The notes: generated by a model from the letters alone, not told the origin. A DNA stretch of 64,000 bases from Burkholderia sp. 4M9327F10 (GCF_005503145.1 NZ_SCNV01000003.1:186001-250000), one strand, 5' to 3'; positions 52,569-64,000 are shown, counted from the stretch's first letter. Program-made: numbers and translations.

Positions 52569-53804
52569 CTAAAGCTTCGGCAAGGAATCGCAGTTGCCGT
52601 CGATGTGCTCGCCTGCAAAAGCTCTCGCAACGAAGCGCGTGGAGTCGGGAAGCGAGCCGTTGACCGTCGCGGAATGATCGAGCTCTGGATACACGCGCCA
52701 TTCGATCCGGTCGCCGGCCTTGCACGCATTGTCGACGAGCGCGGCCTGGCCCGGTACGAACACGTCGAGATCCCTGCCGCCGGTGCCGACGAAAATCGGC
52801 ATCGACGACTTCAAGGTCGGATAAGCGGCCTCGCGGTTGATCGCATTGAGCGCCCGCTGCGGGGAGCGCTTGAAGCTGGTGTCGAACGTGAGACCGTCCG
52901 CGACGATCTTCTGCTCGATCGCATGCAGGCACGCGTGCTGGCTGAGTTCGAAAGCCGGCATCGCACGCTCGTTCACGTAGTCGGTGGGTACGAACGACGG
53001 ATCGAGCAACGCCGCCGTGCTGAGCCGCAGCATGTCGTAGGCGAAGGTTGGGACGACCGACTTGCGCGCGTTCGCGAGTTCCACGTCGTCTGCATGCTCA
53101 TGGACGGCCGCATACGGGGTACCGGTTGCGACCACGCCGACGATGTCCAGTTCGGGGGCGTAAGCCTGCGCGTAGACGGCTGTCGCAAAGGCCGCGCGGC
53201 CGCCTTGCGACTGCCCGAACACGACGACCCGCGTCGCTATGTCGAAGTGGCCTTGCGTCACCGCGCGGATGCTGTCGAGCACGCCGTAGGCAAGCGGCCG
53301 CGTCAGCCCGTACGGATGCAGGCCGGGTGCCCCCAGACCCTGATAGTCGGTGGCGACGACGGCGTAGCCTCGCGCGAGCCAGTAGTTCAGATAGCGCGAA
53401 TCGCGCTCGCTGCGGCGGGTGAAGGAGGGCGCGCAGATGTCGGCGCTGCCGACTGTGCCGTGCGCCCACGCCATCAGCGGCCAGCCGCCTTGTGGCGGCG
53501 CTCCCTTGGGCAAGAACAACGCGCCCGATACGACGATCGGCGTGTGGTTGTCGATGCCGTCGGTCGACGTGTAGAGGATCCGGATGTTTTGCGCGGCTTC
53601 GGCGAGGCTTTGATCAGGGGTGAGCGGTTCCGTGCGCAGCATCTGGCCGGGGGTTGAAGGTACTTTTTCCGTCCAGGTGTAGAAGGCGGGCATGCCGGCG
53701 TCACCCGGGGTGGAAGGCGATTCGGCGAATATCGGTGATGTCGCGACGGTGGTCGCAATGGCGATGGCAAGCAGGGAGAACCATCTGGATGTCGCGTTGA
53801 GCAT
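52569..53804 (-). CDS. Secreted lipase-family alpha/beta hydrolase
   Basis: A 411-residue exported hydrolase: signal peptide WFSLLAIAIATTVATSPIFA, cut near residue 27; oxyanion region MAWAHGTVGSADICAPSF; nucleophile elbow VVFGQSQGGRAA (Ser about 199); His near YPELDHSATVNG. This is the secretory lipase (LIP) family also found in Burkholderia and fungi. AAGGA precedes the ATG. It stands alone on the minus strand. Confidence 0.9.
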   Translation of the reverse strand: MLNATSRWFSLLAIAIATTVATSPIFAESPSTPGDAGMPAFYTWTEKVPSTPGQMLRTEPLTPDQSLAEAAQNIRILYTSTDGIDNHTPIVVSGALFLPKGAPPQGGWPLMAWAHGTVGSADICAPSFTRRSERDSRYLNYWLARGYAVVATDYQGLGAPGLHPYGLTRPLAYGVLDSIRAVTQGHFDIATRVVVFGQSQGGRAAFATAVYAQAYAPELDIVGVVATGTPYAAVHEHADDVELANARKSVVPTFAYDMLRLSTAALLDPSFVPTDYVNERAMPAFELSQHACLHAIEQKIVADGLTFDTSFKRSPQRALNAINREAAYPTLKSSMPIFVGTGGRDLDVFVPGQAALVDNACKAGDRIEWRVYPELDHSATVNGSLPDSTRFVARAFAGEHIDGNCDSLPKL

Positions 53805-54051
53805 CGGGTGATGTCCTTTCGGGTCGATCGGGCTGTTGTCGGCTGGCGCGGTGGGTCAGTAGACCGCTTATGCGCTGGGAAAGCAAATTTGGGTGCTTTC
53901 AGTATCCGGGGTTTTTAGCACGATAGTCGGAAGCCGGGTTGATTCTGTCATCGTTGCGACAGTAATTTTCGTATCCGATCGGGTACGAACGGTGGTTGCT
54001 CGCGGATCGACCGGAGCGTGGTTGGGATCGGAGCCGTCGCCTCGTACCCAA

Positions 54052-55041
54052 TCAAACCACCACAACAATCTTCCCAAACTGTTCATTCGACTCCAGAAAA
54101 CGATGCGCCTCGACAATCTGGTCGAACGCAAAAGTTCTCGCGATGACAGGCCGCAGTGAACCGGACCTCAACCCATCGAAGATAAACGCCTTGGCCGCTT
54201 CCAGTCGCTGCGGATCGCCGATGATCTCGTGAACGAGGTAACCGCGCAGCGTTAGCGTCTTGCTTAGTATCGCGAACAGAGGAAAGGGTGTCGGCTCAGG
54301 GCTCAAGCCGCCATATTCGATGAGAATGCCTCCCGGGGACATGGCGGCCGTTAGTGCATTGAAGAGCGGACCCCCAATCGGGTCCAGCACGACTCGCACC
54401 CCACCTGGACCGGCGATTTCCCGCAGCCGGTCAGCCAGGTTTTCATGCGCTGAGGCGATCACATGCGCCGCACCGGACTCAAGCAGGGCTTGCTTCTTGT
54501 CGAATGTCCGTGTGACCGCGATCGGGGTTGCGCCAATCATATTGGCAATCTGGATGGCAGCAAGTCCGACACTGCTGGATGCCGCGGTTATGACAACAAA
54601 ATCCGTCTTGCGAAGTTTTCCAATGTCGATCAGCGCACCATACGCGGTGAGATATGGCATCCAGACGGCAGCCGCCGTTTCCCAGCTCAGCGATGGCGGA
54701 TGCCTGACGACCAGCCCGGCGGGGAACGTGACCAGCTCGCCATAAGCCGGCCAGCGGACCATCGACAACGGCGGCACGACGCTGACCGCGTCGCCTCGCG
54801 CGAAACCTTCCACGCCTTCGCCGAGCGCTTCGATGATGCCCGCAGCCTCGAGGCCAAGACCGGACGGTAACGCCGGCGTTTCGATATAGGAACCCGCACG
54901 CAGCAATGCCTCGGCCCGGTTCAGCCCCAACGCCTTGACGCGGATCTGAATCTCGCCGCGTGCGGGTGGGGGAACGTCGACGTTCTCGATGCGCAGAACC
55001 TCTGGACCGCCATGTTCATAAAAGCGAACGACTCGTGTCAT
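54052..55041 (-). CDS. MDR-family zinc-type alcohol dehydrogenase-like/quinone oxidoreductase
   Basis: A 329-residue medium-chain reductase: MTRVVRFYEHGGPEVLRIEN, VKALGLNRAEALLRAG, LGLEAAGIIEALGEG, and nucleotide-binding VVITAASSSVGLAAIQIANM. No structural-zinc cysteines. ATG 55041 starts the domain. Divergent from the LysR at 55147 (105-base gap), which most likely controls it. Confidence 0.9.
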   Translation of the reverse strand: MTRVVRFYEHGGPEVLRIENVDVPPPARGEIQIRVKALGLNRAEALLRAGSYIETPALPSGLGLEAAGIIEALGEGVEGFARGDAVSVVPPLSMVRWPAYGELVTFPAGLVVRHPPSLSWETAAAVWMPYLTAYGALIDIGKLRKTDFVVITAASSSVGLAAIQIANMIGATPIAVTRTFDKKQALLESGAAHVIASAHENLADRLREIAGPGGVRVVLDPIGGPLFNALTAAMSPGGILIEYGGLSPEPTPFPLFAILSKTLTLRGYLVHEIIGDPQRLEAAKAFIFDGLRSGSLRPVIARTFAFDQIVEAHRFLESNEQFGKIVVVV

Positions 55042-55146
55042 CTCGATCCAACTCCAAAGTAGGTGAACCGAATACACTATGCCCGCGGCCTTCACGTGGA
55101 TAAATAGCCGGAAAACTAAAACAGTCGAAACTGGGAGTTTTCAAAT

Positions 55147-56046
55147 ATGGATCGCCTTACCAGCATGGCCGTGTTTGTCAGAGCCGTCGATCTGGGCTCG
55201 TTCGCGGCCGCAGCAGACGCGCTCGGTCTATCCGGGCCTATGATCGGCAAGCATGTCCGGTTTCTCGAGGAGCGGCTGGGCGTGCGCCTCATCAACCGGA
55301 CGACGCGCCGGCAGAGCCTGACCGACTTCGGGCGAGCCTATTATGAGCGCTGCCGCGTCGTACTCGCTGAGGCGGACGCGGCGGATGCGCTGGCGGCCGA
55401 TCAATTGTCCGAGCCACGCGGAAAGCTACGCGTGACCATGCCCGTGCACTTCGGGCGGCGTTGCGTGACTCCGGTTCTGCTGGCGCTGACGCAACAATAT
55501 CCAGCTCTGGAACTGGATTTGTCGTTTAACGATCGCTTCACCGACCTTGCGGAGGGCGACTACGATCTGGCCATTCGGACCGGCGTTCCCGAGGACAAGG
55601 GTGGGGTGGTTGCGCGGCGGATTGCGCGTCAGCGCATGGTCGTCTGCGCCTCGCCATCCTATCTCGAGAGACACGGGCGGCCACAGCAGATAGAGGATCT
55701 CAGCAGTCACCATGGAATCATCTACAGGCGCTCGGGGCGGATTCGCCCGTGGCTGTTTCCACGCCAGGATCAGCCTGCGGCGGAAGTCACACCCGCTAAC
55801 CGGTTGCGCCTCGACGACCTCGATGCAATCGCCGACGCGGCTGCCACCGGTATGGGGCTTGCGTGGCTTCCATACTGGCTCATTCGTGAGCGCATCGAGA
55901 CTGGCGCGCTGGTTCTGCTCTTGCCGGATCAGCGAGTATTTCTATACGACGCCTATGCGCTGTGGCTGCAGACACCTCATCTGCCGTTGAAGGTCCGTCT
56001 CGCGGTCGATTCGCTGGCGTCCGCCTTGCCCGGCCTGATGACGTGA
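55147..56046 (+). CDS. LysR-family regulator, CrgA/PtxR-like
   Basis: A 299-residue LysR protein: MDRLTSMAVFVRAVDLGSFA, AAADALGLSGPMIGKHVRFL, then GKLRVTMPVHFGRRCVTPVL. Divergent from the MDR gene. GAAAACT (55111-55117) and AGTTTTC (55136-55142) form a 7-base inverted repeat with an 18-base gap just before its start, a possible autoregulatory site (inference). Confidence 0.9.
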   Translation: MDRLTSMAVFVRAVDLGSFAAAADALGLSGPMIGKHVRFLEERLGVRLINRTTRRQSLTDFGRAYYERCRVVLAEADAADALAADQLSEPRGKLRVTMPVHFGRRCVTPVLLALTQQYPALELDLSFNDRFTDLAEGDYDLAIRTGVPEDKGGVVARRIARQRMVVCASPSYLERHGRPQQIEDLSSHHGIIYRRSGRIRPWLFPRQDQPAAEVTPANRLRLDDLDAIADAAATGMGLAWLPYWLIRERIETGALVLLLPDQRVFLYDAYALWLQTPHLPLKVRLAVDSLASALPGLMT

Positions 56047-56215
56047 ACGAAGGCTGCATACTGGCCGGGTTTGAGCCTGGCGAGGCATGGCGGCTTTGAA
56101 ACTCGGTGGCCGCAATGTTGTCAGTAGCGGTACCCGCTATAACGATGATGGTGCAGACGCCCAAGCGCTTCCTTCGAAGCCGCTCGCTAGCGGAAATTCT
56201 TGCGAGGAGACGGAG

Positions 56216-56692
56216 ATGACTGAGCTAGTAACATGCCTGTGGTTCGATCAAGGCCAGGCACGCGAAGCGGCGGAGTTTTACGCCGCCACCTTTCCCGACA
56301 GCCATGTCGATGCGGGTCATGTATCCCCCATACCGGGCATTGGGCAGGGTGCGGAATTGACGGTCGAGTTCACCGTGCTCGGCCGGCGCTTCGTGGGACT
56401 GAACGGCGGGCCGAACTACAAGGCGAATGAGGCGATCAGCTTCATGGTCTTGACTGATAGCCAGGAAGAGACTGACCGCTATTGGGCCGCCATTACCGGC
56501 GATGGCGGGGCGCAAATGCCTTGCGGCTGGTGCAAGGACCGCTGGGGCTTTTCGTGGCAGATCACGCCGAGGCGCCTGCTTGAACTTGTCAACGGCGCCG
56601 ATCTCGCTGCCGCCAGGCGCGCGATGGAGTCGATGATGACCATGCAGAAGATCGATATTGCCGCGATCGAACGCGCAGCGGCGGCGAAGTAA
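56216..56692 (+). CDS. VOC-family (PhnB/3-demethylubiquinone methyltransferase-like) protein
   Basis: A 158-residue PhnB-like glyoxalase-fold protein: [20 protein letters not shown] at the start, [20 protein letters not shown] and [30 protein letters not shown] precedes ATG 56216. These proteins are often called 3-demethylubiquinone-9 3-methyltransferase by family name, but the fold is vicinal-oxygen-chelate and no methyltransferase motif is present. Confidence 0.88.
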   Translation: MTELVTCLWFDQGQAREAAEFYAATFPDSHVDAGHVSPIPGIGQGAELTVEFTVLGRRFVGLNGGPNYKANEAISFMVLTDSQEETDRYWAAITGDGGAQMPCGWCKDRWGFSWQITPRRLLELVNGADLAAARRAMESMMTMQKIDIAAIERAAAAK

Positions 56693-56706
56693 GCGACGTA
56701 CGATAA

Positions 56707-56767
56707 GCGCCGCACGATGACCGCGGGTGAGCGCAATGCAGTCCTGCGGCATCGTGCATATCGGCGC
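56707..56767. repeat. Imperfect hairpin between convergent genes
   Basis: GCGCCG plus CACGATG on the left (56707-56719) pair with CATCGTG and CGGCGC on the right (56750-56767), with a 5-base bulge and about 30 bases in the loop. It lies between the convergent VOC and aldo/keto reductase genes and could be a bidirectional terminator. Confidence 0.3.
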
Positions 56768-56817
56768 AGCGAACCTTGAGGCAAGCGAGTCTCACCGCGT
56801 ATGGCCCAGCCGTTCGT

Positions 56818-58881
<2,064 letters not shown>

Positions 58882-58950
58882 TTAGGTTGATGTCGTATCT
58901 TCAACAATCCGCGATATGATTCATGATGTATTGAGTAAATTTCACAAATC

Positions 58951-59844
58951 ATGCGCACCGGTCTACCCGAGTTGACGGCTTTCGTCGAAATAGCGGAGCA
59001 GCAAAGCTTCAGCCGCGCGGCAAGGTCGCTTGGCGTGTCGCCGTCCGCGCTCAGTCACACCATTCGTAACCTTGAAGCCAAACTCGATGTACGCCTGTTC
59101 AACCGCACCACGCGCTCAGTGGCGCTGACAGAAGCGGGCGAGCAAATGCTGCTGCGGGTTCGGCCGGCCATGGCGGACCTGGAAGATGCGGTGAACGAGG
59201 CGGCCTCGGCTCGCAACCGTCCGTCCGGCTCAATCCGGATCAGCGCATCGGAGTCAGCGGCAAGGCTGCTGATCCGCCACGTGCTGCCGGAATTTCTTAA
59301 GCGTTATCCGGACATCTCGGTCGAGTTCGTGGTCGATACGCGGCTTGTGGACATCGTCGCGGACGGCTTCGATGCCGGTATTCGCGTTCTGGAAGACGTT
59401 CCACGCGACATGATCGCGATTCGATTCGGCCCGGAGATGCGGTTTGCAGCGGTAGCGTCGCCGGAGTACCTGTCAGACCGGACGCTGCCAAAAACCCCGC
59501 GCGACCTGAAGCAACACAACTGCATTCGCTTCCGTTTCGAGAGCGGTTCGCTTTACCGCTGGGATCTGCAATATCGCGGCAAGAGCACGAGCGTGGATGT
59601 AGAGGGGCAGTTGACGCTTGGCAATCTGAATCTGATGGTGGAGGCCGCGCTGGATGGCATCGGCATTGCGTGGGTTCCGGAACATCTGGTGGTGGATCAT
59701 GTGAACTCCGGGCGCCTCGTACACTTGTTGCCGGAGTGGAGTCCGACATTTCCAGGGCTATGCCTGTATTACCCGGCAAACCGTCACCCACCTACGGCGC
59801 TCAGGCTGTTCGCTGAGGCGATTCGCGAATGGGCGGAGCAATAA
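58951..59844 (+). CDS. LysR-family regulator
   Basis: A 297-residue LysR protein: [40 protein letters not shown], effector domain [20 protein letters not shown]. Divergent from the tandem aldo/keto reductases, so probably their regulator. It ends 16 bases before the end of the convergent LysR gene at 59861. Confidence 0.9.
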   Translation: MRTGLPELTAFVEIAEQQSFSRAARSLGVSPSALSHTIRNLEAKLDVRLFNRTTRSVALTEAGEQMLLRVRPAMADLEDAVNEAASARNRPSGSIRISASESAARLLIRHVLPEFLKRYPDISVEFVVDTRLVDIVADGFDAGIRVLEDVPRDMIAIRFGPEMRFAAVASPEYLSDRTLPKTPRDLKQHNCIRFRFESGSLYRWDLQYRGKSTSVDVEGQLTLGNLNLMVEAALDGIGIAWVPEHLVVDHVNSGRLVHLLPEWSPTFPGLCLYYPANRHPPTALRLFAEAIREWAEQ

Positions 59845-59860
59845 GCGGCCGGTCAGGCGA

Positions 59861-60754
59861 TCATGAGCCACTCGACTCGAATGCCGAGACCAGATACTCC
59901 ATCAACACCCGGACCCTCATCGGCACCCGGCGGCCTGCTGCATAGACAAGATGGATCGGCACCGTCTCAGGTTGCAACTCGGGCAGCAACACCTGGACCT
60001 GGCCGGAGCGGATTTCTTCGGCCAGTAGCCAGAATGGCGCCTGAGAAATGCCAAGGCCGCAAAGCACAGCCGCGCGAATATGTTCCGCATCGCCGGTCAG
60101 CAGCGAACCGCGCGGAACGTAGGAGACGCTGTTCTGCCCGACCCGGAGTGACCAGGGGCTGCGCTCACCATCTTTCGCAAAGGCAATGCAGGTGTGCTTG
60201 TCCAGGTCCGCGAAGCGGGTCGGCACACCGTTCGCGGCGAGATAGCCCGGGCTTGCCACCAGCACGAAATCGGTCTCGGACAACTTTCTTGCGGTAAGCG
60301 AGGAGTCCAGCAATCGACCATGGCGGATTGCAAGGTCGATACCTTCTCCAACCAGGTCCGCATAGCGCTCGGATACGGATAGCTCGATCGCGACGTCCGG
60401 ATACCGTCGAAAGAACTCGGGGAGTAGCGGCGTAATGCAAAGCCGGCCATGCCCTGGCGCGGTATTGAGCCTGACCACGCCGCGTGGCGACTGCTGCCGC
60501 TCGCCCACGGAAGACTCGAGCGCGTCAAAGTCGTCGACCCATTGTTTTGCCGACTCGTAGAACGTTTGCCCCGCTTCCGTGATCGCGAGCTGGCGTGATG
60601 TCCGTATCACGAGCTGGGCGCCAAGATGCCGCTCCAGCGCACCAATCTGCTTGCTCACCGCAGGCTGCCCGATGCCTTGCTCACGTCCCACGGCAGAAAA
60701 ACTGCCGCATTCGACGAGGCGCACAAACAGGCGAATCGCATCCAGTCGATCCAT
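59861..60754 (-). CDS. LysR-family regulator
   Basis: A 297-residue LysR protein starting at ATG 60754 (MDRLDAIRLFVRLVECGSFS), helix-turn-helix GREQGIGQPAVSKQIGALER, effector domain GVVRLNTAPGHGRLCITPLL. A perfect 13-base inverted repeat begins 11 bases upstream of its start, in the promoter shared with the divergent MDR gene at 60883. It is therefore very probably the regulator of that gene. Confidence 0.9.
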   Translation of the reverse strand: MDRLDAIRLFVRLVECGSFSAVGREQGIGQPAVSKQIGALERHLGAQLVIRTSRQLAITEAGQTFYESAKQWVDDFDALESSVGERQQSPRGVVRLNTAPGHGRLCITPLLPEFFRRYPDVAIELSVSERYADLVGEGIDLAIRHGRLLDSSLTARKLSETDFVLVASPGYLAANGVPTRFADLDKHTCIAFAKDGERSPWSLRVGQNSVSYVPRGSLLTGDAEHIRAAVLCGLGISQAPFWLLAEEIRSGQVQVLLPELQPETVPIHLVYAAGRRVPMRVRVLMEYLVSAFESSGS

Positions 60755-60764
60755 ATGGACCACC

Positions 60765-60793
60765 ACCATCAATTCCAGAATGGAATTGATGGT
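60765..60793. promoter_or_regulatory. 29-bp palindrome in the LysR/MDR divergent promoter
   Basis: ACCATCAATTCCA (60765-60777) and its exact complement TGGAATTGATGGT (60781-60793) flank only GAA. This is the longest perfect operator-like palindrome in the window and lies between the LysR start (60754) and the MDR start (60883). Operator function is inferred. Confidence 0.7.
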
Positions 60794-60882
60794 ATGTCGA
60801 GAGGCAGCGTTTCGGCAATGGATCAAGTTGCTTATGTTATCGGCTGTGCAATCACTGACACTTGGACTGAAGGAGCTGACTG

Positions 60883-61878
60883 ATGAAAGCGATATGTGTG
60901 ACGCCGAGCCGGGAACTGGAGCTACGCGACATCCCGACCCCGAACGAGCCCGCGCCGGGCCATGTCCTGGTCGACATGGAGGCCTCGGCGATCAATCCTG
61001 GCGACAAGACTTTCCTGAAGCGGCCGACAGCCGCCGGTGTTGCACTGGCAACCAGCCGGTATGACGTATGGGGAGCTTCTGGATCAGGGCGGGTGATCGC
61101 GGTAGGAGCCGGTGTTCCGGCGGAATATGCGGGCCGGCAAGTGGCAATCTACCGGTCGCTCAAACGAAGCCCGGAGAGTATCGGGCTGTGGTGTGAAACA
61201 GCGCAAGTGCCTTACACCAGTTGCTTGATCCTGCCGGATCATGTTCGTGCGAGGGACTATAGCGGTTCGCTCGTCAACGTGATGACGGCCTACGCCTTTC
61301 TCGAAGAGATCGCCGAAGCGGGCCACAAAGGGGTGATTGTCACGGCCGGGAATTCGGCTACCGGATACGCGCTGGCTTCGCTGGCGCGCAGAAGGAAGCT
61401 GCCCGCGATTTTCCTGGTGCGTAGCGAGGCAGCGAGAGAGGCGCTTTGCCGGACGGGTGCAGAGCATGTCATCGTCACAAACGAAGGTTTTACCGGCACG
61501 CTCGGCGCGCTGTCCGCCGAACTTGGGGCGACTGCCGTATTCGACGGAGTGGGCGGCGAATTGACCGGGAGGATATATCCAGGCCTGCCGATGAATTCAA
61601 CAATCTATTTCTACGGCGTTCTGGGGGGCGCCACCTCGCTTTCGATTCAATCTGCGCATTTCATGATGACGAACCTGACCATGAGGCGGTTCAGCAATTT
61701 CGAAAGCAGGACTGTGAAGGAGCAGGAGAAGCTGGTTGCCGCGCTGAAGGCGCTTGAGGGCGTGATCGACGATCCAATGTTCAGGACCAGAGCGGGAATG
61801 GAGTTCGGTTATGACCAGATCGAACAGGCCATGGCGTATGAGTCCCGGGAAGGGGCCAAGGCTGTCCTGGTTGCGTAG
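60883..61878 (+). CDS. MDR-family reductase, NADPH:quinone oxidoreductase-like
   Basis: A 331-residue medium-chain reductase: MKAICVTPSRELELRDIPTP, NPGDKTFLKRPTAAG, VIVTAGNSATGYALASLARR (nucleotide site, unusual GNSATG rather than GxGxxG), and VFDGVGGELTGRIYPGLP. AAGGAGCTGACTG precedes the ATG. Divergent from the LysR at 59861, with a strong palindrome between. Substrate unknown. Confidence 0.9.
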   Translation: MKAICVTPSRELELRDIPTPNEPAPGHVLVDMEASAINPGDKTFLKRPTAAGVALATSRYDVWGASGSGRVIAVGAGVPAEYAGRQVAIYRSLKRSPESIGLWCETAQVPYTSCLILPDHVRARDYSGSLVNVMTAYAFLEEIAEAGHKGVIVTAGNSATGYALASLARRRKLPAIFLVRSEAAREALCRTGAEHVIVTNEGFTGTLGALSAELGATAVFDGVGGELTGRIYPGLPMNSTIYFYGVLGGATSLSIQSAHFMMTNLTMRRFSNFESRTVKEQEKLVAALKALEGVIDDPMFRTRAGMEFGYDQIEQAMAYESREGAKAVLVA

Positions 61879-62286
61879 GGGCGGGTGCTATTTCTGCGCG
61901 CCGCAATCGGGTGGACGCCGGCTTTCTTTTCAAAAGATCCGGCCGGGGTATTCGTTATCTGTATTGCATACGGCATTGCACAATGGCCTGGTATCGACGG
62001 TGGCGTAAGCGGGGTCGTAATTTAAACTGCCGATCTTCCTCGAATGTCTTGCCAGCTAGGCTATTGCGCTTGCCGTTTAATCGGCGAAGATCATTTGCTA
62101 TTTCGGAAACCTGATTATGTTGTGATGCACAAGAATAGCCTGAGAGGTCGCGTTTTAACCGGTGTCTTTTACGCGTTGATGGCAGATGCCAATTCGGCCA
62201 GTTCTTGCGATGTATTCACGATAGATATATAAACCAAACCACGCACCGGTCTGCATCGACAACCCTGATTTGAAGCGGGCGACACT
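61879..62286. other. Intergenic region before the autotransporter
   Basis: About 410 AT-richer bases without a supported gene. Open frames here give no recognisable protein. Several AT-rich blocks (for example ATAGATATATAAACC near 62221) could hold the autotransporter promoter. No terminator was recognised after the MDR gene. Confidence 0.4.
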
Positions 62287-64000
62287 ATGCAAAGGAACGT
62301 GTGGAGTCTCGGCATCGGCGGGATAGCGATCCTGACCGGCGCGATGCCGGTGGGGGCTCAGGCGGCGTGCTCGGCTACGGCGCCGGCCAGCAATACGACC
62401 GTTACCTGTTCGGGCGCGGGCATACCTTCTGTCGTCGCGGTGACCGGCAGCACCAATGTCACCATCAGCATCGATTCAACTGCGACAGGCAGTTATGCCT
62501 TGTCGAGCAATCCGACGCCGTTTTCGGTCGACACATCGAGCTCGATTATCAACAACGGCACGCTCTCGCTATCAGGCAACGGCTCTGGTGTGACCAACCG
62601 CGGCGCCATGCTGAACGGTGTGAACAACGGCAATACCGTCACCAACGGCACGACAGGCGTGATCACCACAACCGGCGCCTACAACGACGGCATCGCAGCG
62701 AACGGCAACAACAACACGCTGATCAACAACGGCAAGGTCACCACCACGGGTAACAACTCGTATGGCATGACGGCCGCCTGGGGGCAGAGCAACACCGGCG
62801 CTTCAGGCAATATGCTCATCAACACGGGCACGGTCTCGACATCGGGCAGCAATGCGCGCGCCGCATCGCTGCTCGGCGGCAGCGGTACGATCAACAACAG
62901 CGGCACGTTGACCTCGAACGGCAAGGACAGCCCGGCTGTCTACATGCAAGGCAACAACGACACGCTGATCAATAGCGGCACGGTCCAGACCACCGGCACC
63001 GCGTCGAGCAGCGGCAGTGTGGACGCGGTCGTGTCGAACACCCTCGGCAGTTCGTTCACGGCGACGATCACGAACCAGGCGGGCGGACAGATCATCAGCA
63101 ACAACGGCATTGGTGTGCGTTCGACCAATGGCAATACGACGATCACGAACGCCGGGCTCATTCAGGGAGGCAGCGGCACCGCAATCAAGGGCGGCAACGG
63201 CAACGTCACGCTAAACCTGCAGACCGGTTCGCAGATTGTCGGCACGGCTGACGGCGGCGCCGGTACGAACGTGGTGAACCTGCAAGGCTCGGGAACCGCG
63301 TCGAACGCATTCGTCAACTTCCAGAGCCTGACGATGGCAGGCGACGCCTGGACATGGGCCGGCACCGGCACGTTTGCGACAGCCCTCGTGCAGAGCGGCA
63401 CGCTGGACCTGACAGGCACGCTTGGCACAACGACGGCATCGGTTGTCGCGACAGTGGACAGCGGCGCGACGCTGCAGGCCAACGCATCGAACCTGCCGCT
63501 CTCGGTGACCGACAACGGGCTCGTGCGCTTTCAGCAGGACAGTGCAGGCGCCTACACAGGCCTCATCGGCGGCGCGGGCGCGGTAGAGAAGACCGGCGCC
63601 GGCACGCTGAGCCTGTCGCCGTCCGCATCGGGCGGCAACACGTATTCGGGCGGCACGACGATCACCGGGGGCACGTTATTGGTGGCGGCAGACAATGCGC
63701 TCGGCGCGTCGTCCGGTGGCTTGACGTTCAACGGTGGCACGCTGCAGTTTGGCAGCGCGTTCAATCTCGCGTCGAGCCGCGCGGTGTCGATCACTTCGAA
63801 CAATGGCACGATCGACACGCAAGGCTACAACTCGACAATCGCGCAGAACATCACGGGCGCGGGCTCGCTGACGAAGCTCGGCTCCGGCGCACTGACGCTC
63901 AATGGTGCGAACAGTTATACGGGCGGCACGAACGTAAATGCGGGCACGGCGATCGTCGGTGACGGCACGAGTGCATCGGCGGCACTGTCCGGCGGCGGAC
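62287..64000 (+). CDS. Autotransporter (type Va) passenger region, partial
   Basis: One open frame of 571 codons runs from ATG 62287 to the window end without stop. It starts with a signal peptide (WSLGIGGIAILTGAMPVGAQ, cut after AQA). A Ser/Thr/Asn/Gly-rich beta-helix follows with loose repeats of about 25 residues built on INNGTL / INNGKVTTTG / INTGTVSTSG / INNSGTLTSNG / INSGTVQTTG. Near the end are autotransporter-associated beta-strand repeats (VEKTGAGTLSLSP, NTYSGGTTITGGTLLVA, LTKLGSGALTLNGANSYTGG). The C-terminal translocator domain lies beyond the window. Likely a surface adhesin or aggregation factor. Confidence 0.88.
   Translation, partial: MQRNVWSLGIGGIAILTGAMPVGAQAACSATAPASNTTVTCSGAGIPSVVAVTGSTNVTISIDSTATGSYALSSNPTPFSVDTSSSIINNGTLSLSGNGSGVTNRGAMLNGVNNGNTVTNGTTGVITTTGAYNDGIAANGNNNTLINNGKVTTTGNNSYGMTAAWGQSNTGASGNMLINTGTVSTSGSNARAASLLGGSGTINNSGTLTSNGKDSPAVYMQGNNDTLINSGTVQTTGTASSSGSVDAVVSNTLGSSFTATITNQAGGQIISNNGIGVRSTNGNTTITNAGLIQGGSGTAIKGGNGNVTLNLQTGSQIVGTADGGAGTNVVNLQGSGTASNAFVNFQSLTMAGDAWTWAGTGTFATALVQSGTLDLTGTLGTTTASVVATVDSGATLQANASNLPLSVTDNGLVRFQQDSAGAYTGLIGGAGAVEKTGAGTLSLSPSASGGNTYSGGTTITGGTLLVAADNALGASSGGLTFNGGTLQFGSAFNLASSRAVSITSNNGTIDTQGYNSTIAQNITGAGSLTKLGSGALTLNGANSYTGGTNVNAGTAIVGDGTSASAALSGGG

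Noticed and set aside
52473..53657. 394-codon plus-strand frame
   Set aside because: Antisense to the secreted lipase, which has a signal peptide and GQSQGG elbow.
62301..62753. 150-codon frame inside the autotransporter, and further long frames at 63354-63962
   Set aside because: Off-frame shadows of the repeat-rich autotransporter; composition (His/Arg/Gln) is that of shifted Asn/Gly/Thr codons.
62540..63000. Short direct repeats resembling a CRISPR-like array
   Set aside because: Repeats are imperfect, in frame and encode the Asn/Gly/Thr beta-helix; no constant repeat with unique spacers.

Overview
The window is high-GC DNA of a Betaproteobacterium, most likely a Burkholderiaceae member (Paraburkholderia, Caballeronia or Burkholderia). 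The call rests on codon use, on the density of LysR regulators (11 complete copies), and on the mix of MDR and SDR dehydrogenases, aldo/keto reductases, DJ-1/AraC regulators and MFS pumps typical of accessory replicons in that family. No rRNA, tRNA, CRISPR array or complete insertion sequence was seen.

Layout. 1-3790: 5-oxoprolinase (partial), MFS transporter and DUF1445 protein, with a divergent LysR. 4303-9904: GlxA-type regulator, exported NTF2-like protein, Tat-exported DJ-1 protein, an SDR without its catalytic Tyr, a cupin with a start problem, and an MFS transporter. 9974-18557: three LysR genes, then GMC oxidoreductase, two NTF2-like proteins, a cyclic-nucleotide-domain/thioredoxin-reductase-like fusion and an MDR oxidoreductase. 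18621-25801: a foreign-looking island with a putative ADP-ribosyltransferase, then MTHFR-like protein, flavin reductase, MesD and MesX on the minus strand, and a divergent MetR-like regulator. A perfect MetR-type box and a broken queH remnant lie between mesX and metR. 26302-30117: lipoprotein, then a YtrA-like GntR/ABC operon whose regulator start codon lies inside a palindrome.

30459-39236: SDR; an MDR/SDR pair with a TetR regulator and two matching operators; GNAT; a second GlxA-type regulator; YciH; an SDR/hydrolase pair with a LysR. 39305-46237: a carboxylate-catabolism cluster (2-hydroxycarboxylate transporter, AtoE-like transporter, amidohydrolase, CaiB CoA-transferase, CitE lyase, divergent LysR). 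46353-50972: isochorismatase, HxlR and MFS genes with three copies of one operator-like palindrome and a deleted second isochorismatase. 51453-61878: PAP2 phosphatase, secreted lipase, MDR genes, tandem aldo/keto reductases and LysR genes, with a 29-bp palindrome between a divergent pair. 62287-64000: the start of an autotransporter adhesin.

The most notable system is MesD/MesX. It matches the reported oxygen-dependent, folate-independent methionine synthase family, and here it sits with its own MetR-like regulator, an MTHFR-like protein and a flavin reductase. The next most notable are the ADP-ribosyltransferase and the HxlR regulon with its decayed duplicate. All functions are inferred from reading the sequence; no searches were run.
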